This document shows positions 1 to 6,512 of a DNA stretch of 11,263 bases, in pieces. Numbering within the stretch: position 1 is the first letter of the stretch; each line of letters opens with the position of its first letter. The position numbers were made by a program, and so were the translations under genes. The notes beneath the pieces are model-generated. The model had not been told where the DNA came from, did no database searches, and saw nothing but the letters and a program-made list of their open reading frames with translations. Location: positions 1-11,263 of the forward strand of contig CAMNIW010000025.1 in the NCBI GenBank assembly GCA_946540675.1. Reading direction: 5' to 3'. This DNA comes from an uncultured Clostridia bacterium (GTDB lineage: Bacteria > Bacillota > Clostridia > Christensenellales > Borkfalkiaceae).

Positions 1-732
1 GTATTTTTCCACGAACGCCGCCGTCATCATACCGCCGCCGTAGTCTACCGAGCCGAGAGCCAATGCTCCGTTGCCGAGAATTATCGTAAAATCCGTATTG
101 ATATAACCGACGTCCATTATCAGCGAAGGAGACTCCCTGACTTCCCTGTCGAGAAGAGATCCGCCCTGAGCAAAGCCCTGATGCACGAATACTATCTTGT
201 CAGTCTTCAATCCGTTGAGCGCGTTTTTTACGGTATTGATAAAGTATTTATTGCAGAGAATATACGATAAATTACCACCGAGCATAGACGACACGTTGCC
301 GACGGGATCGATGATTTTTCGGTTGTCGTCAAGAACGAAATACACGTCGGAGTGCGCTATTATCTCATAGCCTTCTTTTTCGACGTATATACGACCCGTT
401 TCGTACAACTCGTTTATGTCCTTTTCTTTAATTTTTTTCTTTTTGCCATACGCTATTTTGTATTTTCGGTTTTCGAGAATCGTGAACGCTCCCGGCACTC
501 CGACGTAAACCTGGCGGATATCGGCTTTTACCTTTCCTTCAAGCGCTTTTATAGACGCGACTATCGCATTGGAAAAGCCCTTTACGTCAAAGAACTTGCC
601 CTCGAAAAAACCTTCGTACGGACACTCCGAAACTCCCAGAATCGAGAATGAATTGTTTACACCCCGTTCCCCGATAAGAGCCTTTATCTTGGAAGAGCCG
701 ACGTCGAGTATGGCTACTCTGTTTTTTATCAT
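1..732 (-). CDS. ftsA: FtsA-like cell division protein, actin fold (3' end cut off by window)
   Basis: The first 244 codons are present; the gene runs off the left edge. FtsA is an actin-like ATPase that tethers FtsZ to the membrane and links it to the divisome. Seen here: an N-terminal phosphate-1 motif AILDVGSSKIKALIG (residues 7-21), a region matching the FtsA 1C subdomain (VYVGVPG near 75-81, DPVG at 142-145), and a phosphate-2 region at 205-234 ending in the YGGG turn. The C-terminal subdomains and the membrane-binding helix lie outside the window. The usual glycine-rich DIGGGTTD of phosphate-2 is replaced by DVGYINTD (207-214), so nucleotide handling may differ from textbook FtsA. The ATG at 732 is chosen because it starts just ahead of the phosphate-1 strand and follows a weak purine-rich AGAGAG. 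It lies 26 bases after ftsQ, as expected in this cluster. The family (FtsA/SHS2) is fairly certain; strict orthology is less so. Confidence 0.85.
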   Translation of the reverse strand, partial: MIKNRVAILDVGSSKIKALIGERGVNNSFSILGVSECPYEGFFEGKFFDVKGFSNAIVASIKALEGKVKADIRQVYVGVPGAFTILENRKYKIAYGKKKKIKEKDINELYETGRIYVEKEGYEIIAHSDVYFVLDDNRKIIDPVGNVSSMLGGNLSYILCNKYFINTVKNALNGLKTDKIVFVHQGFAQGGSLLDREVRESPSLIMDVGYINTDFTIILGNGALALGSVDYGGGMMTAAFVEKY

Positions 733-758
733 AAGTTCTCTCTTTTATAATTCGGTTG

Positions 759-1574
759 TCAAACGTTTTCCCAGCCTTCGGACTCCGCCCATTCTATGGC
801 GACTTTGCCCGTGTCTTTTGCAACGACGGATATATATCCGTTGCGTTTCTTATACTCGTCGCATCTCGATTCGTAATATTCTTTAACATCCGAAACGCTG
901 TTACATATAATTTTGGCGACACTATCGGACTTTCTGTCAAACCAAAAAGACAGCGTAACGCCCGTATTCGTGCGGAGATAAATAAATTCTTTTTCTCCGT
1001 CGATCACTATTTCTTTGACTATATTAGCCGCGTAGTTTATGTCTTTGTCGTTTAAGTTGCCGTATATAGTCGTCATATAGCCGAACAGTTTGTTTACTTT
1101 ATAATCGACCTTGCTGCCGATCTCCGACTTATCGACGCCGAGATCGACGGCTTTAAGGTGTATTCTCGTAACGGTTGAATCAATCTCGTCATCGCTTTGC
1201 GCTTCGCGGAGTAAATAATATTCGCTGTCCATAACGTAATACTTGTCGCCTTCGTTAAAAACAAACGCTTCCTGACGCTTGGTAAGAACGATATCGAGCC
1301 TGTCGGGAAAAGATTTTTTTACCGACAAAACCTTTGCATAAGGATATTGCTTCAATTCATTTTCTATATCGGAAACGCTGACACTGAAAAACAATTTACC
1401 TTTGAACCTGTCGGTCAGCGTATCTTCGGCTTTCTTGTATATTTCATTGTCCGAAACGTTATTGTCCACCCTTACGTAAACGAATCTGACCCTGCCGAGC
1501 CAGACGAACGCAAGCGCCAACATCATAACGAACACCAATACGGTGCTTATTAAAACAAGTCTTTTGTATTTCAT
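759..1574 (-). CDS. ftsQ: Cell division protein FtsQ/DivIB
   Basis: A 271-residue bitopic membrane protein of the divisome core, which forms a complex with FtsL and the FtsB/DivIC type partner and helps control septal wall synthesis. Seen: a short basic N-terminus (MKYKR), one membrane segment at about residues 6-27, then an extracellular POTRA-like domain (about 30-100: VYVRVDNN, then PYAKVLSVKKSFPDRLDI) followed by the FtsQ/DivIB beta domain with VMDSEYYLL near 115-125. The POTRA hallmark 'P-x-V-x-x-V-x-+-x-F-P' is recognisable as PYAKVLSVKKSFP. The cytoplasmic tail is very short. The ATG at 1574 is supported by CGGAGAAG four or so bases upstream, inside the 10-base gap after murA. It is probably co-transcribed with murA and ftsA. 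Family assignment rests on topology, motif and position, because sequence conservation in FtsQ is low. Confidence 0.88.
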   Translation of the reverse strand: MKYKRLVLISTVLVFVMMLALAFVWLGRVRFVYVRVDNNVSDNEIYKKAEDTLTDRFKGKLFFSVSVSDIENELKQYPYAKVLSVKKSFPDRLDIVLTKRQEAFVFNEGDKYYVMDSEYYLLREAQSDDEIDSTVTRIHLKAVDLGVDKSEIGSKVDYKVNKLFGYMTTIYGNLNDKDINYAANIVKEIVIDGEKEFIYLRTNTGVTLSFWFDRKSDSVAKIICNSVSDVKEYYESRCDEYKKRNGYISVVAKDTGKVAIEWAESEGWENV

Positions 1575-1584
1575 ACTTCTCCGA

Positions 1585-2847
1585 TTATATCTCGATACGT
1601 GCGACTTTCGCGCCTATTTTCCGTAGTTTTTCATCTATCCGGTCATATCCGCGATCAATGTGCCCTATTCCGCCGACGATGGATTTCCCTTCGGCGGCAA
1701 GCGCCGCTATAACCATCGCCGCTCCGCCGCGAAGATCGGCGGCGGACATACATGCGCCCGCTATCGTTTTACGACCGACCGCAACGCAAGCGTTGGCATA
1801 TACCGAAAGGTCGGCTCCCGTCTTTTTCAATTCTTTAACGTAACCGAATCGTTCGGGAAATACGGAATCTTCAACGACCGTCATTCCGTCGGCAACAGAC
1901 GCACATGCCACGAGTTGAGGTTGAAGATCCGTGGGAAACCCCGGATAAGGCGCCGTCACGATTTTCCCGAAACCTTTTTTTGGTCTTATAAATTTAAGTA
2001 TATATATTTTATCATCTTTTTGTATTATTTTGCAAGCGTTATTCCCAACTATTTTGGCAATAAATAAAGAATTTCTTAAAGACGGTACCGAAAATTCGAG
2101 TTCTCCGCCGCACGCCGCACCCAAAAAAATAAAAGTTCCGGCTTCTATCCTGTCCGGCGACGGGGTGAATTCCACTTCCGCCGAATAAAGTTTTTCGACG
2201 CCTTCCACCGTAATAACGTCGGTTCCCGCACCGCTTATCTTTGCCCCGATAAGGTTAAGATAGTTTTGCAGATCTATTATTTCCGGTTCTTTCGCACAGT
2301 TTACTATGTACGTTATGCCGCGGCTTTTTACCGAAGCCATCATAAGATTTTCCGTCGCGCCGACGCTCGGAAATCTTAAAACGACTCTTTTCCCTTCCAA
2401 TTCATATCTCCTGAACGTCGTATACTCGCCGTAAGTCACTCCTACGCCTATTTCTCTCAATGCGGCTACGTGTATGTCTATCGGTCTTTTACCTATATTG
2501 CATCCGCCGGGAAGACACATTGCCGCTTTACCGAATCTCGTGAGCAACGGCCCTACGGTAAAAAGCGAAGCCCTGATTTGACCCGTAAGTTTTTCGGGAA
2601 GTTCGGAACCGTTCAGATCCGCCGTATCGAGAATAAGCGTATTCCCGTCGAAATACGCCTTACCCCCGAGCGATTTTATTATTTCCGTCATAACTTCGAC
2701 GTCGTATATTTTAGGACAGTTCCTTATATGCGTTTTGCCTTCGGAAAGAATGCTCGCGGCAATGAGCGGCAAAACCGAATTTTTCGCCCCGCTTATCCCG
2801 ACTTCTCCGTACAGTTTTTGCCCGCCGACGATTTCGAATCTTTCCAT
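1585..2847 (-). CDS. murA: UDP-N-acetylglucosamine 1-carboxyvinyltransferase (MurA)
   Basis: A cytoplasmic enzyme of 420 residues, the usual family length. It transfers enolpyruvate from PEP to UDP-GlcNAc, the first committed step of peptidoglycan synthesis. Seen: the GAKNS motif with the conserved Lys22; the active-site loop PGGCNIGKRPIDIH with the PEP-binding Cys at residue 116 (the residue fosfomycin alkylates in the family); PYPGFPTDLQPQ with the conserved Asp; and the C-terminal IDRGYDRIDEKLRKIGA. Because the loop has Cys and not Asp, the family rule predicts fosfomycin sensitivity at the target level. The ATG at 2847 has a strong GGAGG (2852-2856) with a short 4-base spacer. It is the first gene after the 198-base gap, so it may have its own promoter. 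Firmicutes often have two MurA paralogues (MurA and MurZ); which of the two this is cannot be told from one copy. Confidence 0.97.
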   Translation of the reverse strand: MERFEIVGGQKLYGEVGISGAKNSVLPLIAASILSEGKTHIRNCPKIYDVEVMTEIIKSLGGKAYFDGNTLILDTADLNGSELPEKLTGQIRASLFTVGPLLTRFGKAAMCLPGGCNIGKRPIDIHVAALREIGVGVTYGEYTTFRRYELEGKRVVLRFPSVGATENLMMASVKSRGITYIVNCAKEPEIIDLQNYLNLIGAKISGAGTDVITVEGVEKLYSAEVEFTPSPDRIEAGTFIFLGAACGGELEFSVPSLRNSLFIAKIVGNNACKIIQKDDKIYILKFIRPKKGFGKIVTAPYPGFPTDLQPQLVACASVADGMTVVEDSVFPERFGYVKELKKTGADLSVYANACVAVGRKTIAGACMSAADLRGGAAMVIAALAAEGKSIVGGIGHIDRGYDRIDEKLRKIGAKVARIEI

Positions 2848-2863
2848 ATTTCCTCCGACAATA

Positions 2864-2898
2864 AAGATACAGTTTATCTTATGATTGCCGAAGATAAA
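2864..2898 (-). promoter_or_regulatory. Inverted repeat ahead of murA, operator or alternative 5' leader hairpins
   Basis: A perfect 8-base inverted repeat, TTTATCTT (2873-2880) and AAGATAAA (2891-2898), is separated by 10 bases. A third copy of the motif, aagata at 2864-2869, can pair instead with tatctt at 2875-2880 across a 5-base loop. In the murA leader RNA the middle arm can therefore pair either with the upstream or with the downstream arm, and the downstream pairing lies 7 bases from the ribosome binding site. All stems are A/U-rich and thus weak as RNA. Binding of a dimeric regulator to DNA is the equally plausible reading. No function is shown. Confidence 0.35.
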
Positions 2899-2900
2899 AA

Positions 2901-2931
2901 GTTAAATCCCGTATGCGGCACACTCCGTCAA
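2901..2931 (-). promoter_or_regulatory. Possible sigma-A-like promoter for murA-ftsQ-ftsA
   Basis: On the minus strand TTGACG (2926-2931) matches five of six bases of the -35 consensus. TTTAAC (2901-2906) matches four of six of the -10, at a spacing of 19 bases, longer than the ideal 17. Transcription would begin close to the inverted repeat at 2873-2898. It is the best candidate I find in the only sizeable gap of the window, but the -10 is poor and it may not be real. Confidence 0.25.
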
Positions 2932-2996
2932 CAATTTTTTTGAAAGACAATACAGCGGTTAAAGTCATTGACGACGCCGCAAGCGAACGGTCGGTG

Positions 2997-3020
2997 AAAA
3001 AGACTGAAAACCGTCTTTTT
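2997..3020 (-). terminator. Weak terminator-like hairpin after the SEDS gene
   Basis: An 8-base stem, aaaaagac (2997-3004) with gtcttttt (3013-3020), encloses an 8-base loop. Read on the minus strand, the second arm itself ends in five T residues, as in an intrinsic terminator. It lies 25 bases past the ftsW/spoVE stop codon. The stem has only two G-C pairs, so partial read-through into murA is likely if it acts at all. Being symmetrical, it could work in either direction. Confidence 0.35.
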
Positions 3021-3045
3021 GAAAACTTTTTTCGGGTATATTACC

Positions 3046-4173
3046 CTATCGTTTGGATACGTTGTATAATACGCCGAAAGAAAACATAAAGACGATAAGC
3101 GACGTGTTCCCCGCCGAAACGAGCGGAAGGGGAAGTCCCGTAGGCGGAATACTCCCCGTCACGACGAGCGCGTTGATAAGCGACTGTATGCCGAAAACGG
3201 CGGATATGCCGAGCGCCAAAACGTACCCAAAGAAATCTTTCGCTTTTACAGCCGTTTTTATTCCGCGTATCACGATGAATATTATAAGTGCGAAAAGCAA
3301 GACAAGTCCTATAAATCCCGTTTCTTCGCCGATAACCGCAAGCACGAAGTCGCTTTCCGAAAACGGAAGAAATTTGAATTTTTGCCGCGAATTGAGATAA
3401 CCCACGCCGAACCAGCCTCCGGAACCGAGCGCGTAAAGCGATTGCAACAATTGATATCCTTCGCCTTTCGGCGACGCCCAAGGATTGAGAAAAGCCGAAA
3501 GTCGGTTGAGCCTGTACGGTTCGGCAAGTATAAGCAACGGAACGCAAAGGGCGATCGGAATGAGAATAATCAAAAAATGACTCATCTTCATACCTACCGC
3601 AAACAATATGGAAAGCATAAGCAGTCCGAAACATATCGTTATCGACATATTGGGTTCGAGAATTATCAGAAGACATATCGCGCCGCCTGCGACTATTACC
3701 GGCAAACACCCCGCAAACGTTCGGGTTTTATTCGGATTTTTCGCAAAATACGACGCGCAAAACAATATGTAACAAATCTTTGCGATCTCTGACGGTTGTA
3801 TAGTAACGCCGCCTATCTTTATCCACCTTGTCGCACCGTAATTCGCATAGCCGATCGGCGTAAATACGAGCGCAAGTAAAACGATGGCGACAATTACCGC
3901 GGGAATACCGATCTTGCGGTATTTGCGATAGTCGAAAAAACACCCGAAAAGCATCGACGCATAGCCTATAAGCATACCGACAAGATGTTTTCCCGCAACG
4001 TAAAACCTATTGCCGTACGCCGACTCGGAAGCGTATCTGCTCGCCGAATACACCGAACAAAGTCCGATAAGCGACAACGCTATAACCGAAAAAAGAAGCG
4101 GAATATCTCCGCTTCTCTTTCGTTTTTCTCCGAATGCGTTAACGGGCGCCGTTCCTATTTCGTAATTATACAT
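3046..4173 (-). CDS. ftsW: SEDS peptidoglycan glycosyltransferase, FtsW/SpoVE type
   Basis: A polytopic membrane protein of 375 residues with about ten predicted membrane segments. SEDS proteins polymerise lipid II into glycan strands together with a class B PBP, here presumably the one encoded upstream. Seen: GATRWIKIGG...QPSEIAK (113-132), the extracellular SDF (274-276) whose Asp275 aligns with the catalytic Asp known in RodA/FtsW, EETGFIG (283-289) and PPTGLPLPL (343-351). After this comes VSAGNTSL, where the family normally has SYGG(S/T)SL. The start is the ATG at 4173: it has GGAGAG (4179-4184) five bases upstream and overlaps the murD stop by 8 bases. A longer frame reaching to 4284 would lie over the end of murD and has no such support. 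Cluster position suits FtsW or its sporulation paralogue SpoVE; these cannot be separated from sequence alone. Confidence 0.94.
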   Translation of the reverse strand: MYNYEIGTAPVNAFGEKRKRSGDIPLLFSVIALSLIGLCSVYSASRYASESAYGNRFYVAGKHLVGMLIGYASMLFGCFFDYRKYRKIGIPAVIVAIVLLALVFTPIGYANYGATRWIKIGGVTIQPSEIAKICYILFCASYFAKNPNKTRTFAGCLPVIVAGGAICLLIILEPNMSITICFGLLMLSILFAVGMKMSHFLIILIPIALCVPLLILAEPYRLNRLSAFLNPWASPKGEGYQLLQSLYALGSGGWFGVGYLNSRQKFKFLPFSESDFVLAVIGEETGFIGLVLLFALIIFIVIRGIKTAVKAKDFFGYVLALGISAVFGIQSLINALVVTGSIPPTGLPLPLVSAGNTSLIVFMFSFGVLYNVSKR

Positions 4174-5512
4174 CGAGACTCTCCACAATATCCATAAAAA
4201 CGTTTCCCCGTTCTTCAAAATCGGTGAATTTATCGAAACTCGAACAAGCGGGACTGAATAATACCGCGTCTCCCGACGTCGCAAGCATAGACGCGATCTC
4301 TATCGCCACCCGAAAATCGTCCGTCAGCGAAACCGCAGTATAATCCGCTTTCCGCGCGCTGTCAAGCATCCTGTACCTGCTCTCCCCCGTAAGCACGACG
4401 CTTTTTACATTGCTTTCTTTTATTTTTTTGAATAAAGAATCAAAATCGAGCCCCTTGTCTTTTCCGCCGAGAATCAGCACCGTAGGTTTTGTCATACTCT
4501 CTATCGCCTTTTCGGCAGCGTCGGAATTGGTCGCCTTGGAGTCGTTGTAATAATCGACTCCGCCGACGTTTTTCACGAACTGTATCCTGTGCATCACGCC
4601 TTTGAATCCGACGAGACTCTCTACTATGCACGACTCGCTTATGCCCATTATTTCGGCTACGGAAATAGCCGCCAAAGCGTTCATAAGGTTGTGTTCTCCT
4701 TTTGCGGGCAAACTGTCGGTCTCCATTATGAATTTACCTTTATAGAATATTTTACCGTCCGTCGCATAGGCTCCGTTTACTTCGCTTTTTGCCGAAAAAT
4801 AAACGATTTTCGCACGCAGGTCTTCGCCTGTTTTTCTGACTTCCCCGTCGTCGTAATTCAATACGGCGTATTCGCTTTCGGTAAGGTTTGCGAGTATCCG
4901 TTTTTTAACGAAAATATAATTATCCATATTGTAGTGACGCGATAAATGGTCGGGCGTTATGTTGGTTATGACCGAAACGTGCGGAGCGAAAAGTTTTACC
5001 GTTTCAAGTTGAAAACTCGATACTTCCGCAACCACTATCCCGTCGCTTTTAATTTGTCCGAGTTTATCGGAAAGCGGTGTGCCGACATTTCCGCAAAGTA
5101 CGCTGTCTCCCCCCGCCCCTTTAAGTATCCCGTCTATCATCGAACAAGTCGTAGTCTTTCCGTTCGTTCCCGTAACGGCGATTATCGGAGCGGTTACGAA
5201 TCTCGCGGCAAGTTCGAGTTCTCCCGTAACCCTTTTGCCGGCGCGCCTTGCCGCGAGCGGCACGTCGTGATCGAGCGGTATTCCGGGACTCAATACCACG
5301 ACGTCTATTTCGCGTACGAGTTCGAAAACTTCGTTTTTATCGACTCTGACCGCGCCCGACGCTTCAAGTCGTCTTGCGGAACTCAATACCATCTCGCTTT
5401 CGTTGTCATCGTATATATAACACTTTGCGCCTTTTGACAACAGCAATTCGGTTGCGGCTATCCCGCTTTTCGATATTCCTACAACCAGGAATTTATCTCT
5501 TTTGAAATACAT
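4166..5512 (-). CDS. murD: UDP-N-acetylmuramoyl-L-alanine--D-glutamate ligase (MurD)
   Basis: A cytoplasmic ATP-dependent ligase of 448 residues, normal for the family, adding D-Glu to UDP-MurNAc-L-Ala. Seen: an N-terminal Rossmann-like UDP-binding segment LVVGISKSGIAA (9-20); LSPGIP (75-79 region); the Mur ligase P-loop VTGTNGKTTT (113-122); EVSSFQLE and NITPDHLSRH in the central domain; HRIQFV; and the MurD-specific NDSKATN and LGGKDKG in the C-terminal half. The N-terminal fold and the NDSKATN motif separate MurD from MurC, MurE and MurF. The start is the ATG at 5512, one base after the mraY stop, with GGGAGGG (5520-5526) seven bases upstream; a longer frame to 5563 would overlap mraY without reason. 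Tight packing with mraY and ftsW indicates translational coupling. Confidence 0.97.
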   Translation of the reverse strand: MYFKRDKFLVVGISKSGIAATELLLSKGAKCYIYDDNESEMVLSSARRLEASGAVRVDKNEVFELVREIDVVVLSPGIPLDHDVPLAARRAGKRVTGELELAARFVTAPIIAVTGTNGKTTTCSMIDGILKGAGGDSVLCGNVGTPLSDKLGQIKSDGIVVAEVSSFQLETVKLFAPHVSVITNITPDHLSRHYNMDNYIFVKKRILANLTESEYAVLNYDDGEVRKTGEDLRAKIVYFSAKSEVNGAYATDGKIFYKGKFIMETDSLPAKGEHNLMNALAAISVAEIMGISESCIVESLVGFKGVMHRIQFVKNVGGVDYYNDSKATNSDAAEKAIESMTKPTVLILGGKDKGLDFDSLFKKIKESNVKSVVLTGESRYRMLDSARKADYTAVSLTDDFRVAIEIASMLATSGDAVLFSPACSSFDKFTDFEERGNVFMDIVESLDV

Positions 5513-5513
5513 T

Positions 5514-6512
5514 TCAATACCCTCCCTTAAATAAATAATAGATAATGCATATGAGTCCCGCAAACGCGGTTATAAGTTTGTATGCGAAAACTATTTTGCT
5601 TTCGGCGTATCCCTTATGCTGAAAGTGATGATGTATCGGCGCCATAAGGAAAACTCTCCGTTTTGTCCGTTTATAATGTAAGACTTGTATTATGACCGAA
5701 AGGCTCGAAACCACAAACATAATTCCGAGTATCGGTATAAAAAGCATATTGCCGGACAACAGTTGACATATTGCTATAAAACCGCCGAGAGCAAGACTGC
5801 CCGTATCTCCCATAAAGACCGACGCCTTGTAAGTGTTGAAAAGCAAATACCCGACTATCCCGCCCGCAAGAGAAACTTCGAGAAGAGCGACGTTGTAATA
5901 CTCCGACTCGGTAGCGTATTTATCCGCAAAAAGGCTTGTCTGGATAATTATTATCGCCGCGCTGAAAAGCAGGTTCAAGTACGAAACTCCGCCCGCAAGT
6001 CCGTCGAGACCGTCGGTAAGATTTACGCTGTTGGTAGTCGCGATAAACACGACGACGCAAAGCGGAATAAACCACCCTTTCAGTTCAAGAGTTTTTTCCG
6101 AAAACGGTACGAATACAGTATAAAGACCCCTTGTATACGCAAATATCGATATGATCGTCGCTATCGCAAACTCGAACACTGTCTTTTGTACGGGGCTTAA
6201 CCCTTCGTTCCGTTTAAGAAAAATTTTTACCGCGTCATCCGTCAGCCCGACTACCATATACGCAAGTCCGACAAGCACGCATACCGTAGACAAAAACCTG
6301 CCGCCCGATGAAAAAAGATAAAACGATATTATCCCTGCGGCAATAAAGATTATTCCGCCCATAGTCGGCGTGCCGGACTTATAATTGTGCTCTTCGACGT
6401 ATCCGAGAATATTTTGCCCGAACTTCAATTTTTTCAGTATCGGTATCAGGCATATCCCTATGACTACCGAAAGAGCGGCGGCCGCAATGAATGCCGAAAA
6501 CAACGTTTTCAA
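5514..6512 (-). CDS. mraY: Phospho-N-acetylmuramoyl-pentapeptide-transferase (MraY)
   Basis: An integral membrane enzyme of 332 residues with about ten membrane segments. It transfers phospho-MurNAc-pentapeptide from UDP to undecaprenyl phosphate, making lipid I. Seen: TPTMGG (48-53), the catalytic Asp pair in GLTDDAVK (D92, D93), NSVNLTDGLDGLAGG (161-175), FMGDTGSLALGG (233-244, D236) and the PIHHHFQHKG loop (292-301) that marks MraY against related WecA-type enzymes. The start is a TTG at 6512. It overlaps the murE stop as TTGA, and no ATG or GTG is available nearby in frame. The only Shine-Dalgarno-like run (GGGGG, 6525-6529) is 12 bases upstream, farther than usual, so expression may depend on ribosomes finishing murE. 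MurF normally lies between murE and mraY in this type of cluster and is absent here. Confidence 0.96.
   Translation of the reverse strand: MKTLFSAFIAAAALSVVIGICLIPILKKLKFGQNILGYVEEHNYKSGTPTMGGIIFIAAGIISFYLFSSGGRFLSTVCVLVGLAYMVVGLTDDAVKIFLKRNEGLSPVQKTVFEFAIATIISIFAYTRGLYTVFVPFSEKTLELKGWFIPLCVVVFIATTNSVNLTDGLDGLAGGVSYLNLLFSAAIIIIQTSLFADKYATESEYYNVALLEVSLAGGIVGYLLFNTYKASVFMGDTGSLALGGFIAICQLLSGNMLFIPILGIMFVVSSLSVIIQVLHYKRTKRRVFLMAPIHHHFQHKGYAESKIVFAYKLITAFAGLICIIYYLFKGGY

Larger units (their letters stand above)
2848..3045. other. 198-base intergenic gap between ftsW/spoVE and murA
   Basis: This is the largest non-coding stretch in the window and the place where murG would be expected in many Firmicute clusters. 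It holds two small A/T-rich hairpins just after the SEDS stop codon, a possible promoter and an inverted repeat (listed separately). A 29-codon reading frame from an ATG at 2968 to a stop at 2879 on the minus strand has no ribosome binding site. I see no remnant of a decayed murG. Confidence 0.7.

Noticed and set aside
2879..2968. 29-codon minus-strand frame in the gap before murA, considered as a leader peptide
   Set aside because: No ribosome binding site precedes its ATG, the codons show no run of a single regulatory amino acid, and it overlaps the candidate promoter.
3021..3046. Two small hairpins directly after the SEDS stop codon (gggta/taccc at 3034-3046 and gaaaa/ttttc at 3021-3033)
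   Set aside because: The first is not followed by a T-run on the transcribed strand and the second is a very weak A/T stem, so neither is a convincing terminator by itself.
3041..3709. 222-codon frame on the minus strand within the SEDS gene
   Set aside because: It is an alternative frame of ftsW/spoVE, full of Arg and low in hydrophobic residues, while the other frame shows clear SEDS motifs and membrane segments.
4171..4284. Longer N-terminus for the SEDS protein starting at 4284
   Set aside because: The extra 37 residues are hydrophilic, overlap the end of murD, and lack a ribosome binding site; the ATG at 4173 has a good one.
5685..6200. 171-codon plus-strand frame opposite mraY, and similar long plus-strand frames elsewhere (for example 6491-7018, 4946-5437, 7886-8377)
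   Set aside because: All are antisense to well-supported genes and result from the codon usage of those genes; none has a convincing ribosome binding site with a recognisable protein.
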